A program made the translations under genes and the position numbers. Under the pieces are notes generated by a model, which did no database searches, was not told the DNA's origin, and saw nothing but the letters and a program-made list of their open reading frames with translations. Shown here piece by piece: positions 35,182 through 44,389 of a DNA stretch of 64,000 bases (within the stretch, counting starts at the first letter, position 1; every line of letters starts with the position of its first letter). This DNA comes from Pleomorphomonas sp. PLEO (lineage in GTDB: Bacteria; Pseudomonadota; Alphaproteobacteria; Rhizobiales; Pleomorphomonadaceae). The stretch spans positions 5,020,001 through 5,084,000 of the forward strand of contig NZ_CP166625.1 of NCBI RefSeq assembly GCF_041320595.1, in the 5' to 3' direction.

Positions 35182-35199
35182 ATTTCAATCGATTTAAAT
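35182..35199. promoter_or_regulatory. 18-base near-palindrome upstream of the hydrogenase operon
   Basis: ATTTCAATCGATTTAAAT is symmetric at 16 of 18 positions and lies 30 bases upstream of the first hydrogenase gene. It does not fit the FNR consensus TTGAT-N4-ATCAA. It is a candidate operator for an unknown anaerobic or redox regulator. Confidence 0.35.
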
Positions 35200-35703
35200 G
35201 CAAGGCGTACAACAAAGCGTCAGTTTTGTTCCGCCAATTAACGAGAAGTCATTCCAAACAGTCCACCCTCTGGTTGCTCCCGAATATTAGGATTTTTATT
35301 GTCATGTTTTCGGGACCCACCAGACATTACGACCAATGCCGTTCGCCTTACTTCGCAAGGCTTTCACATCGCCGCTCGCTCATCAAGAAGTATAGTCCCC
35401 TATACGGAAGCGTCGGTATCCGAATCGAAACGTTACTATAATCCAGGCATCTCATTTCTTTTCTGGATGCACAGATGCTGGAATGGCCTTGTCGTCAGCT
35501 CCAAACGCTCACGTAATGGAATGCGTCGGGACAACAGGCGCAGCAAAGCCATATCAGGCCCGTCGTGCCGCCCCCCCGCCTCGCCAAGCGTAGGAACAAG
35601 CCAAGGCGCCACTTGGGCAAGCACGCTGGGGAAGTGCCGCGTAGCCCGCAGAAATGCCGCAAACACCTCGTATCGACCCTACCAACGATACAAGGGCCAC
35701 ACG
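35200..35703. other. intergenic region upstream of the hydrogenase operon
   Basis: About 500 bases between divergent genes, moderately A+T-rich near 35200-35460. I found no supported gene and no -24/-12 sigma-54 promoter with the GG-N10-GC spacing. Confidence 0.35.
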
Positions 35704-36102
35704 ATGAACCTGCATGCACGCGACATCGAGCCGGACCTCGGCCCGCTCCTCGATATGACCGACGACCTGTCTGCTCAAGACGCTTCGGGATATCGCAAGA
35801 CCGAACCCAGTCTTGAAACCGACAGCCGAAAAACAACCGGCCTGGCCTTCGGGCCTATGGATCGGATCGGCCAGGAAAAAACCTTGCCGGCCAAACGACC
35901 TTCGCGGCGCAACGACACCGCGGCGGCACCATCCACGTCGGCCGTACTCGCTGCGTGGGGAGGCTTCTGGCGCGCCGTCGTGATCGGGATTGTCTCCGGA
36001 ACCGTCGGAGGCGTAGTCGGCGCTTTCACCCTAATCTGGCTCACGGGCGCAGGATGGAGCGTTTTTGCCAAGCTGCTCGTCGACGCGATCGGCCATCTCT
36101 GA
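35704..36102 (+). CDS. hypothetical membrane-anchored protein
   Basis: 132 residues that I do not recognise. The first 85 are polar and likely disordered; one glycine-rich membrane segment follows at about 90-114 (VVIGIVSGTVGGVVGAFTLIW) with a short tail. I start at the ATG at 35704, which has AAGGG upstream; the longer open frame before it is not protein-like. The gene converges on the PilZ chemoreceptor gene. Confidence 0.6.
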   Translation: MNLHARDIEPDLGPLLDMTDDLSAQDASGYRKTEPSLETDSRKTTGLAFGPMDRIGQEKTLPAKRPSRRNDTAAAPSTSAVLAAWGGFWRAVVIGIVSGTVGGVVGAFTLIWLTGAGWSVFAKLLVDAIGHL

Positions 36103-36159
36103 AGCCCTGCGCGCCCACTCCTGCCGGGGGAACTTGCGCTGCCCGCGTGACTGCAACGA

Positions 36160-38391
36160 TCAGGCGGCGAGCCGCCCGGCAACCAACTGATCCACCTCTT
36201 GGTCCGACAGCACACGATCAATGAACTGAACGCCCATAGCCTGATCGTTTCGCCAGACCACCTTGACGTCCAGAGCGCCCAGCGTCGGGTGGTTTATGCG
36301 GCATTTCACGCCCGGTTCCAATCCCTCGATCTGTGCCATGCGCATGCCGGACCGCGAAACGTCATGCAGTCGGATGGCACGTTTGGCACCGTTTGCGGCA
36401 TCGACATTCAACAGGACGTTGGTCTCCTTGCGAACATGCCGACGCTGATCCATCAGGTCGTGGACGAGAGCATCCACCTCATGCTCGAGACTTTGAACCT
36501 GGCTGACCAGCGTGGCGCTCATATCAGCCAGCTTTCCGGCCGCTTCTTCTGTATGAGAAGCGAGAGGCGGCAAGCAGTTGAGGCTGACGACAACATCATG
36601 ATTGGCCGCCGTTGATCTATCCAGGCTTTCGTTGATTTCCGACGTCGCCGTGCTCTGCTTTTCCATCGCGCCGGCGATCTTTGCACTGAGAGAAGACATA
36701 TCCTCGATCGAGCCAGTAATTTCGTCCAGCGACGATGCAACCTCCTGCGCGGCGGAGCGAATATCTTCGACCTGACGGGTTATTTCCTCGGTCGCACCAG
36801 CCGTCTGATTGGCCAATTGCTTGACCTCGGCGGCGACCACGGCAAAGCCCTTGCCGGCATCGCCCGCCCTTGCCGCCTCGATGGTCGCATTGAGAGCAAG
36901 GAGGTTGGTCTGCTGGGCGATGGCCGAAATCAAGGTCGTCACCTGACCAATTCGCTCTGACGCTTCGGAAAGCTTGGTTCCCAAAGCTTTGGCCGCCTCC
37001 GAGCGGGTGCGAGCCGTCGTCGCGCCTTTGGCCGAAAGCGTCGTCTGTTGCGCTATCTCGGAAATAGATGTGGCGAGCTGGGTGACCGACGACACAACAA
37101 CGTTCATGTCTTTGTTGGTGAGGTCAAGCTGGCTCAGCGAACGGTCGAGTTCGGTGCGCGTCGTCGAAGCATTGGTGGCGACGGCCTCAATGACGACTCT
37201 GACATTTTTCACCACAGCGTTGATCGCCGACACAACGGAGTTGACCGAGAGGCGAAGACGATCCGCCACCTCCGCCAAAGCGTTGCGCTTGTTCTGGATA
37301 ATCTCGCGCTGTCGCTCCTCGGAATTGGCCTCGTTGAGTTTTTCAATCGTCCGGTCTCGGAAATAAGCGACGGCGCGGGCCAACTGGCCGACCTCGTCGG
37401 TACGGCTAGCCTCCACAAGTTCCGTGGAAATATCGGCGTCACCGAGCTCTCGGATATGCCCATCAAGGCTGCTGATGCTGCGCACGATCGAACGCGACAA
37501 GAGAACGGCTGCAACAATGGCGAGAACGGCAATCCCAAGCGCGAGACCGAGCATGGAAAGCATGCGGGTCCAAAAGCCGGCAACGCGCACATCGAGCAAC
37601 TGGTCAAGCTGGTCGGCCGATTGCCGCCAATAACGGTCGGCCGCCGCGACCAGTGCCTTGTTCGCAGTCGCAAGCCCAGCAACGTCGGCGGAAGCGCGCA
37701 TTGCGTCATTGCGCAGATCGGCGGCGACTTTGTCGGCGGTTCCCGCGAATGTTCCAACGCTGTCGGCAAACGACTTGGTCGGACCGTCAAGTGCGGCGGC
37801 GACGGTGCCGGAAGCATTATTTGCCATGGCGACATCAACCGACGCCTTGATCGTGCTCATGTCGGTTTCGATCTGCCCCAAAAGCACGATGAAGGCGGCA
37901 CGAGCAGCATCATCGAGAGTATCAAGCTTCGATTGACTGCGCGCCAGCATATCCAGTTCGGCAGCGCGGGTGATCAGGTCGGGCAGACGAACGACCACCG
38001 TGTCCATGACATAGAAGCTGTCGAGATCCGGATCGAGGATCAGATTGCTGTCGTTACCCGCCGCGGTCGCCAGATCACGGAAGGAAGATCCGATCTCGGG
38101 TGGCTTTTTGTCGGACAGCGAAAGGCGGCTGGCCGCGTCGCGCACAGATGACGAATAGTCGGGCGACGCGAGAGACTTAGCAGCCTCCAGAACTTTTGCA
38201 TCGCTGCTATCGGGTTCAGATGCCCAGGAGATCAACGACGGCCACATTTGGCGAAGCCAGCCGGTTCCGGCGAGCTCAGCGTCGGCGAATGCGATGTCCT
38301 TCTTGCTCTGCGATACAAACAAGCCGGACATCAATCCAAGCGGTAAAAGAAGCATGACAACAACGATAGCCAATTTTCCGCGAATGGACAT
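36160..38391 (-). CDS. methyl-accepting chemotaxis protein with C-terminal PilZ domain
   Basis: 743 residues. One helix at about 8-27, a large helical periplasmic domain (about 30-270), a second helix after [13 protein letters not shown], and a methyl-accepting domain with the tip [19 protein letters not shown]. The last 95 residues form a PilZ domain with the c-di-GMP motifs RRHVR and DVSRSG, so the receptor may be tuned by c-di-GMP, possibly that made by PleD; this link is inference. The start at MSIRGKLA (38391) is chosen because the signal helix follows at once. Confidence 0.88.
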   Translation of the reverse strand: MSIRGKLAIVVVMLLLPLGLMSGLFVSQSKKDIAFADAELAGTGWLRQMWPSLISWASEPDSSDAKVLEAAKSLASPDYSSSVRDAASRLSLSDKKPPEIGSSFRDLATAAGNDSNLILDPDLDSFYVMDTVVVRLPDLITRAAELDMLARSQSKLDTLDDAARAAFIVLLGQIETDMSTIKASVDVAMANNASGTVAAALDGPTKSFADSVGTFAGTADKVAADLRNDAMRASADVAGLATANKALVAAADRYWRQSADQLDQLLDVRVAGFWTRMLSMLGLALGIAVLAIVAAVLLSRSIVRSISSLDGHIRELGDADISTELVEASRTDEVGQLARAVAYFRDRTIEKLNEANSEERQREIIQNKRNALAEVADRLRLSVNSVVSAINAVVKNVRVVIEAVATNASTTRTELDRSLSQLDLTNKDMNVVVSSVTQLATSISEIAQQTTLSAKGATTARTRSEAAKALGTKLSEASERIGQVTTLISAIAQQTNLLALNATIEAARAGDAGKGFAVVAAEVKQLANQTAGATEEITRQVEDIRSAAQEVASSLDEITGSIEDMSSLSAKIAGAMEKQSTATSEINESLDRSTAANHDVVVSLNCLPPLASHTEEAAGKLADMSATLVSQVQSLEHEVDALVHDLMDQRRHVRKETNVLLNVDAANGAKRAIRLHDVSRSGMRMAQIEGLEPGVKCRINHPTLGALDVKVVWRNDQAMGVQFIDRVLSDQEVDQLVAGRLAA

Positions 38392-38719
38392 TCGTCTGCT
38401 CCGTCCCGCCCATATGCCCCTCGTGTAATCTCGGTAGCCCGGGCACAATATTTAGGCATATGCGACAAAATTGGGCCACCGATGCCCGAGACCCACGAAT
38501 GCGTGGCATATTTATTCGGTTATATTTTCAAGTAGATTTATTAACGGCGTATTTATTTTTCACTCATCAATAAGCCGATTGATATAGTCATTATAGCATA
38601 TTTGAAAACTCATGAATTCTTGAGAAAGCTTGAGGAAAAGAATCGTCATTTCCAGATTTACGCATTCCTGGATTGTATCTCAGTCATCTTGCACGATTTG
38701 CGATTCTCAATAGCCTTAC
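38392..38719. other. A+T-rich intergenic region
   Basis: About 330 bases, visibly richer in A and T than the flanks (for example around 38500-38620). It lies upstream of the chemoreceptor and downstream of the chromate-type transporter gene. I see no gene; the composition suggests promoter DNA or an old insertion. Confidence 0.4.
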
Positions 38720-39937
38720 TCAGCCAAGCAGCATCATCCCTGCTCCTGCCACCGCTGACAGCCCAACGACGAGCCACGGCGGAGCCTTCCAGACCATAAG
38801 CGCCACGAAGCCGATGAGCGCCAAGGTGAAGTCGCGCGTGTCAGCTATCGCGCTGGCAAAGACCGGAGAGTAGAGGGCGGCGCCCAAGATACCGACGACA
38901 GCCGCATTTGCCCCGCGCATCAGGGATTGCGCGGAGGATTTGGTGCGAAATTGATCCCAGAAGGGCAGAACACCGATGAGCACCAAGAACCCAGGAAGAA
39001 AGATGGCCGCCAAGGCAAGTCCAGCACCAGTGAGACCGTTCGGCCCTGGCGCCAAAACTGCCCCGAGATAGGCTGCGAAGGTAAAAAGCGGTCCGGGCAT
39101 GGCCTGCGCTGCGCCGTAACCGGCAAGAAAGGCATCACGCGTTACCCAACCGCTTTGCACCACTTCGGCGTCGAGAAGCGGCAGCACGACATGACCACCG
39201 CCGAAGACGAGCGCTCCTGCCCGATAAAAGCGATCGACGACGGCAAGCATGTGCGATTGCTCGGCCAGCAGTGGCAACAAGACCAGCAGGGCGATAAAAA
39301 CCAGGATGGCTCCACCAGCCAGCCATCGAGACACCGGCACCGCGACGTGACCGCTAGTAGGCTTGGCCTCCCCTAGCCCAAGAGCAAGTCCGGCCGCCGC
39401 GCCGAGTGCAATCGCCGCCAACATGCCGGTGCCACCGGGCGCAAAGGCCAACAAGGCAACGGCGGCAACGGCGATTGCCGATCGTTGTCGATCAGGACAC
39501 AGGTTTCTGGCCATGCCCCAAACTGCCTGCGCCACGATGGCAACGGCGACGACCTTCAAGCCATGAAGGGCGCCCTGTCCCACAGGCCCGCCAATTGTTG
39601 GCGCAGCCAGCGCGAAAGCCACGAGAATCAGCGCCGACGGCAAGGTGAAAGCCAAGAAGGCGGAGAAGGCGCCCAGCCAACCGGCTCGCATCAAGCCCAG
39701 GGCGAATCCGACCTGGCTGGAGGTTGGGCCCGGCAGGAACTGGCAAAGAGCGACAAGGTCGGCATAGGCATGGTCGCCCAGCCAGCGTCGGCGAACGACC
39801 AGTTCCTCTCGGAAATATCCCAGATGGGCAATGGGGCCACCGAAGGACGTCAGGCCCAGTTTGAGAAAGGCGGAGAAGACCTCCACGGCGCTTCCGCGCG
39901 CACCTTCCTCGCCTGAGCCAACACCTTGGGTTGCCAT
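38720..39937 (-). CDS. chrA: chromate-type ion transporter with two CHR domains
   Basis: Inner-membrane protein of 405 residues with the ChrA double-domain layout: the first half has LKLGLTSFGGPIAHLGYFREELV and LCQFLPGPTSSQVGFALGL, the second half the matching GALVFGGGHVVLPLL and GYGAAQAMPGPLFTFAAYLG. Chromate export is known for some members, but many are uncharacterised. The start is the ATG at 39937; the longer frame adds a non-hydrophobic tail. It is a single gene with no chrB regulator next to it. Confidence 0.88.
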   Translation of the reverse strand: MATQGVGSGEEGARGSAVEVFSAFLKLGLTSFGGPIAHLGYFREELVVRRRWLGDHAYADLVALCQFLPGPTSSQVGFALGLMRAGWLGAFSAFLAFTLPSALILVAFALAAPTIGGPVGQGALHGLKVVAVAIVAQAVWGMARNLCPDRQRSAIAVAAVALLAFAPGGTGMLAAIALGAAAGLALGLGEAKPTSGHVAVPVSRWLAGGAILVFIALLVLLPLLAEQSHMLAVVDRFYRAGALVFGGGHVVLPLLDAEVVQSGWVTRDAFLAGYGAAQAMPGPLFTFAAYLGAVLAPGPNGLTGAGLALAAIFLPGFLVLIGVLPFWDQFRTKSSAQSLMRGANAAVVGILGAALYSPVFASAIADTRDFTLALIGFVALMVWKAPPWLVVGLSAVAGAGMMLLG

Positions 39938-40318
39938 CGGTATCTCACCATTCCCATTTGCCACACCGTCATGATGGCGGTCAGTGACAAGCCGGTGACA
40001 GCACCTTCCGAAGGCCGACGGCAAGTGGCCCGGCCTGCGCGGTATCGACGCCGGTGCTCAGCGATATGCGACGCACCGCAAGTATTCGCTTATTTCAGAC
40101 AACAAACGAACAAAAAGTTCTTCCAAGATTCGGACAATCGCGCCGGTCATCGAAACTTGCGCTCCAAAGCCGGCTGCTGTTGGCGGAATAACGATAAGCG
40201 TCCGCATGTTTTTCGCAGTGGGACGACGGATCGGTAAGTTACGACCGTTCAACCGGGAAGCTGGTCTGTCCCAAGCCCCCCCGAGCGACAACCAATTACC
40301 TAGCGAGAAGCGGGAGCA
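39938..40318. other. intergenic region upstream of the ECF sigma operon
   Basis: About 380 bases between divergent genes. It should hold the ECF operon promoter; I could not pick a confident -35/-10 pair. No gene is supported. Confidence 0.35.
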
Positions 40319-40864
40319 TTGACGAACAATGATCCAGACGAGGCGCTGCTTGAGCGCGTGGCCAGCGGCGACAAGGGCGCCGTCCGGGAGATGGTCGCGC
40401 GCAAGCTTCCACGCCTGCTTGGCCTTGCCAGCCGAGTGCTCGGCGATCGGGCGGAGGCCGAGGATGTGGCGCAGGACGTCTTCCTGCGGATCTGGCGCCA
40501 AGCCGGCAAATGGCGCAGCGGCGAGGCGCTGTTCGATACCTGGATACACCGGGTGGCGCTCAACCTGTGTATGGACCGCCTGCGCAAGCGGCGCGAGATC
40601 TATGTTGCCCAACCGCCGGAACGCGCCGACCCCGGCGCCCGACCGGACAGCGGCATCGCCATGAGGGAAGAGCGCGACGCGATCAAGGCGGCGATCGACG
40701 CGTTGCCGGATCGGCAGAAGGAAGCGATTGTGCTGCAATATTACCAAGACCTCGGCAACATCGAAGCTGCCACACTCATGGGGATCAGTGTCGAGGCGCT
40801 CGAGAGTCTACTGGCACGTGCTCGCCGCAACCTACGAGCCAGCCTCGCCGGAGATCGGCCATGA
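40319..40864 (+). CDS. ECF-family RNA polymerase sigma factor
   Basis: 181 residues. Region 2 contains RAEAEDVAQDVFLRIWRQ (core binding and -10 recognition) and region 4 contains LPDRQKEAIVLQYYQDLGNIEAATLMGISVEALESLLARARRNL (helix-turn-helix). The start is a TTG with CGGGAG just upstream. The stop overlaps the next gene (ATGA), which encodes a membrane protein likely to be its anti-sigma factor. Confidence 0.9.
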   Translation: MTNNDPDEALLERVASGDKGAVREMVARKLPRLLGLASRVLGDRAEAEDVAQDVFLRIWRQAGKWRSGEALFDTWIHRVALNLCMDRLRKRREIYVAQPPERADPGARPDSGIAMREERDAIKAAIDALPDRQKEAIVLQYYQDLGNIEAATLMGISVEALESLLARARRNLRASLAGDRP

Positions 40865-41280
40865 CCCCTGAGAGATTCCGCCAGATCGTCGAGGCCTACG
40901 GCGCCGCACCACAGCGCTGGCCCGAGAAAGAGCGCGCGGCGGCTGAGATTTTTGCGCGCGAGAACATCGAAACGCGGGAACTGCTGGCTCGCGAGGCCGG
41001 CCTTGACCATCTTTTGGGCACTTATCATGTCGCCCTTCCGGACAGCGCGTTGATGGGCGCTGTCATCGCCTCTCGCCCGCAGTTCCATCGGCTGCCATGG
41101 ATTTGGCTCCTTCAAGGTCTCGGTATCGTTGGCGCGGGCCTCGCGGGAGCAATCGCAGGTGCGTTCCTGATGACAGTCTATGCTCCCTCGGCACAGCCTC
41201 TCATTGATGAAGACGAACAACCGATTCTCACCAGCTTCGACGTCGGTGTCGGTTATTTCGACCTGGGTGAAACCCAATGA
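40861..41280 (+). CDS. putative membrane-anchored anti-sigma factor
   Basis: 139 residues with a cytoplasmic N-terminal 80 residues, one membrane helix at about 81-105 and a short acidic periplasmic tail. There is no HxxxCxxC zinc motif, so it is not a ZAS-type anti-sigma factor. The role is inferred from its position, overlapping both the sigma gene before it and the CpxP-like gene after it by four bases. Confidence 0.65.
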   Translation: MTPERFRQIVEAYGAAPQRWPEKERAAAEIFARENIETRELLAREAGLDHLLGTYHVALPDSALMGAVIASRPQFHRLPWIWLLQGLGIVGAGLAGAIAGAFLMTVYAPSAQPLIDEDEQPILTSFDVGVGYFDLGETQ

Positions 41281-41735
41281 ACGACGGCACCCTTAAAACC
41301 GCGCTTGCCACATCGCTTGCGCTCAATATCTTCATCCTTGGCGCGGCGGCGGGCGGGTGGTTCTGGCAGCCGGCGCCCACCCCACCCCAACAGGCGGGGC
41401 AAGGGCTCGCGGCGGCGGCCCAAGCGCTGGACCCAGACCAACGCCAAACGTTCCGCCAAGTGGTGGCAACGGCCAGGCGCGACGCACAGCCAGACTCGCA
41501 AATAGCGCGCGAAGAGCGTGACAAACTCGCCAACTTGCTGAAGGCGCCCAATCTCGACCGTGGCACCATTGACTCGACGCTTGAAATGACCCGTGCCGCC
41601 GATACGAGGGCTCGCGCCCGCCTTGAAGCAGCCGTGGTGGATTTTGCGGAAAGTCTGGATCCCCAAAGCCGTGCCATCCTCATCGAGGGGCTTTCTTCGC
41701 GCGGACAGATGCTGCCGCGTGACACAAAAAAATAG
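41277..41735 (+). CDS. periplasmic CpxP/Spy-like (heavy-metal resistance) protein
   Basis: 152 residues with an N-terminal signal anchor (about 8-30) followed by a helical domain: LDPDQRQTFRQVVATARRD, EERDKLANLL and a final FAESLDPQSRAILIEGLSSRG. This repeated helix pattern matches the periplasmic heavy-metal sensor/resistance family related to Spy, CpxP and CnrX. In an ECF operon it may sense envelope stress or metal and act on the anti-sigma factor, as CnrX does; this is inference. Confidence 0.75.
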   Translation: MNDGTLKTALATSLALNIFILGAAAGGWFWQPAPTPPQQAGQGLAAAAQALDPDQRQTFRQVVATARRDAQPDSQIAREERDKLANLLKAPNLDRGTIDSTLEMTRAADTRARARLEAAVVDFAESLDPQSRAILIEGLSSRGQMLPRDTKK

Positions 41736-41800
41736 GGTCGTTCGACGGAACGGGGACTTCTTCCCGTTCAAGGATCATCTTCAACTGGAAGGAGGCTTGC

Positions 41801-43189
41801 GTGAGCATTCCCTCTGACGGCGAGCACGCCTTTATTGCGCTGAACCGCTTCGGCCTCGGCGCTCGTCCAGGCGACAAAAGCCCAGACGATCCAAAAGGCT
41901 GGTTGCTCGGGCAATTCGAAACCTTCGAGGCCAAGCCAGCCGCGATGGCGGAGCTTCCGTCATCGGACAAGATATTTACGACCTATCGCGAGGACAGCGC
42001 CGAAATACGCAGCCTATCGGAGGCAAAACGCGCGGAGGCGCGGCAGGAGCTGCGAAAGCGCGGCCAGAAACTGTACGATTCCGAGATCGGCGCCCGAGGG
42101 CTGTCGGCGCTGACCACCCAAGCGCCGTTCGTCGAGCGCCTCGTACACTTCTGGGCCAACCATTTCGCCCTCTCCGCCGACGAGCCACTGATGGTAGCTC
42201 TCGCCGGCTCGTTCGAGCGCGAGGCGATCCGGCCGCATGTGCTTGGCCCGTTCGAGGACATGCTCTTGGCTGTTGAGAAGCATCCGGCCATGCTGCTCTA
42301 TCTCAACCAGAACCGCTCCATCGGGCCCAACAGTATCCGCGCCAAACGCGCTGCCGAAAAAGACCCGTCACGCAAGCCCGGCATCAATGAAAATCTGGCC
42401 CGCGAAATCTTGGAGCTGCATACGCTGGGTGTCCGTACCGGGTATAGCCAGAAGGACGTCACCCAGTTCGCATTCGCAATGACCGGGTGGACGGTCGCCG
42501 GACAAGACGGAGGCGATGAAGCCCAGGCTGGCGCGTTCGAGTTCAGGCCGCAGTTTCACGAACCCGGCCCGCGCACAATCCTCGGCAGGACATACAGTCA
42601 GCAGGGGATGGACCAAGCGGAGGCCGTGTTGGGCGACGCCGCGCACAGCAAGGCGACGGCGACCCATGTCGCTACAAAACTCGCCCGGCACTTTGTCGCC
42701 GACGAGCCACCGCTCGCCCTGGTCAAGCGGCTGCAATCGGCCTTTCTTCAGTCACAAGGTGACCTGCCGACCGTCTATCGGGCGCTGATAAGTGCGCCCG
42801 AAGCCTGGACGTCGAAAGCCAGCAAATTCAAGACACCTTGGGAATGGAGCGTTTCGGCCCTCCGGGCGCTGGGATCGCCCCCGGACGTCACAACGACGAT
42901 GGCGCAGACGGAAAAGCAGCTTGGCCAACCGGTTTGGCGGCCACAGTCGCCGGCCGGTTACGACGACATCGCCGCCAGCTGGGTGGCGCCCGACGTGCTG
43001 GTCCGCCGTGTCGAGGTTGCGCAGCGGCTCGCCCGCAAAGCCGACCCGACACTAGATGCGCGCGCGGCAGCCAGCGCACTTCTCGGCCCGTCGCTGTCAA
43101 AGACGACAGCGACCGAAATCGCCCGGGCAGAATCCCCCGCCACAGCGCTTGCGCTTTTGCTTGTTTCGCCGGAATTCCAGAGGAGATAG
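41801..43189 (+). CDS. DUF1800 family protein
   Basis: 462 residues beginning at a GTG with GGAAGGAGG upstream. It opens with AFIALNRFGLGARPGD and contains VERLVHFWANHFALS, NENLAREILELHTLG and LARHFVADEPP, all typical of DUF1800. These proteins are nearly always encoded with a DUF1501 protein, as here; their function is unknown though envelope localisation is assumed. It follows the sigma/anti-sigma/CpxP-like genes on the same strand with a 65-base gap. No signal peptide is visible. Confidence 0.85.
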   Translation: MSIPSDGEHAFIALNRFGLGARPGDKSPDDPKGWLLGQFETFEAKPAAMAELPSSDKIFTTYREDSAEIRSLSEAKRAEARQELRKRGQKLYDSEIGARGLSALTTQAPFVERLVHFWANHFALSADEPLMVALAGSFEREAIRPHVLGPFEDMLLAVEKHPAMLLYLNQNRSIGPNSIRAKRAAEKDPSRKPGINENLAREILELHTLGVRTGYSQKDVTQFAFAMTGWTVAGQDGGDEAQAGAFEFRPQFHEPGPRTILGRTYSQQGMDQAEAVLGDAAHSKATATHVATKLARHFVADEPPLALVKRLQSAFLQSQGDLPTVYRALISAPEAWTSKASKFKTPWEWSVSALRALGSPPDVTTTMAQTEKQLGQPVWRPQSPAGYDDIAASWVAPDVLVRRVEVAQRLARKADPTLDARAAASALLGPSLSKTTATEIARAESPATALALLLVSPEFQRR

Positions 43190-43193
43190 CCCC

Positions 43194-44342
43194 ATGATGG
43201 ACCGCCGAAATTTCCTGCGAGGGGCGGCGCTCGGCGCCAGTACGCTCGTTTTCGCTCCGAGCATGGTTTTCGCCAACGTCGAGACGGATCGCCGCTTCGT
43301 TTTCATCATCCAACGCGGTGCCGCCGACGGGCTCGATACGGTTATCCCGCATGGAGATCCGGCCCTGGCCGGCTTGCGTGGCTCGCTGGCGATCGATCCG
43401 AAGGACATGCACAAGCTCGACGGTATGTTTGCCCTGCACCCGTCATTGGAACGGCTCGCCGGTTTCTATCAGGAGAAACAGTCGCTGTTCGTCCAGGCAG
43501 TCGCGTCTCCCTATCGCGAGCGTTCGCATTTCGATGGGCAGAACGTGCTGGAAAGCGGCGGATCAAACCCCTACCAATTGCGCGACGGCTGGCTGAACAG
43601 GTTATCCTCTCTCATGCCGAAGAGCCGGGAAGAGGCGATTGCCTTTGCTCCGACCATTCCGCTCGCCTTGCGCGGGGCGGCTCCGGTTAATTCCTATGCG
43701 CCATCAAGTTTGCCGGAAGCGCCAGACGACCTTCTGAAGCGGGTCGGTGCACTTTATGATGCCGACCCCGAACTCCACGCACTCTGGAACAGAGCCATGG
43801 AAAACCGAGGGCTGGCCAAGGCGGTGAGTGCGCGACAGGACCCCGCTACCGTTGGCAAAACGGCGGCGGTCTTTCTCGGCAGCCCAAATGGGCCACGCAT
43901 TGCCATGATAGAGACCTCTGGCTGGGACACGCATGACGCTCAGAAGCAGCGTCTCAGCAGCCAATTGCATGGACTCGACCAGATGATCGGCGCGTTGCGT
44001 GATGGCCTGGGTGATGTCTGGAAGAAGACCACCGTGCTGGTGGCGACGGAATTCGGTCGTACCGCCGCGGCCAATGGGACCGATGGAACCGACCACGGCA
44101 CCGCCTCTGCCGCCATGTTGGCTGGCGGTTCGGTTCAGGGCGGGCGGGTGCTTTCAGACTGGCCTGGCCTTGCGACAGGGCACCTTTATGAGGGACGAGA
44201 CCTCACACCGACGCTCGACCTCGACGCGCTCATCGCCGTAGTCGCGGCGGAAAGCCTCGGACTGGATCCGGAAAAAACAATGCGGACGCTGTTTCCAGGG
44301 CGTCCCTTCAACCACAAGCTGGCCGGCCTGGTGACTGCCTGA
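43194..44342 (+). CDS. DUF1501 family protein, Tat-exported
   Basis: 382 residues. The N-terminus MMDRRNFLRGAALGASTLVF is a twin-arginine signal with cleavage near VFANVE. The domain shows RRFVFIIQRGAADGLDTVIPHGD, SHFDGQNVLESGG, METSGWDTHDAQ-like IETSGWDTHDAQ and TEFGRTAAANGTDGTDHG, a pattern of the alkaline-phosphatase/sulfatase-like DUF1501 family. It starts four bases after the DUF1800 stop, so the two are probably partners. Confidence 0.87.
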   Translation: MMDRRNFLRGAALGASTLVFAPSMVFANVETDRRFVFIIQRGAADGLDTVIPHGDPALAGLRGSLAIDPKDMHKLDGMFALHPSLERLAGFYQEKQSLFVQAVASPYRERSHFDGQNVLESGGSNPYQLRDGWLNRLSSLMPKSREEAIAFAPTIPLALRGAAPVNSYAPSSLPEAPDDLLKRVGALYDADPELHALWNRAMENRGLAKAVSARQDPATVGKTAAVFLGSPNGPRIAMIETSGWDTHDAQKQRLSSQLHGLDQMIGALRDGLGDVWKKTTVLVATEFGRTAAANGTDGTDHGTASAAMLAGGSVQGGRVLSDWPGLATGHLYEGRDLTPTLDLDALIAVVAAESLGLDPEKTMRTLFPGRPFNHKLAGLVTA

Positions 44343-44389
44343 AAGCTTTCACACCAAGCGGTATCACACACAGCGATCGGCCTGATAAG

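Noticed and set aside
35153-35300. FNR box or sigma-54 promoter of the hydrogenase operon
   Set aside because: No TTGAT-N4-ATCAA and no GG-N10-GC element at suitable spacing; only the unassigned palindrome remains.
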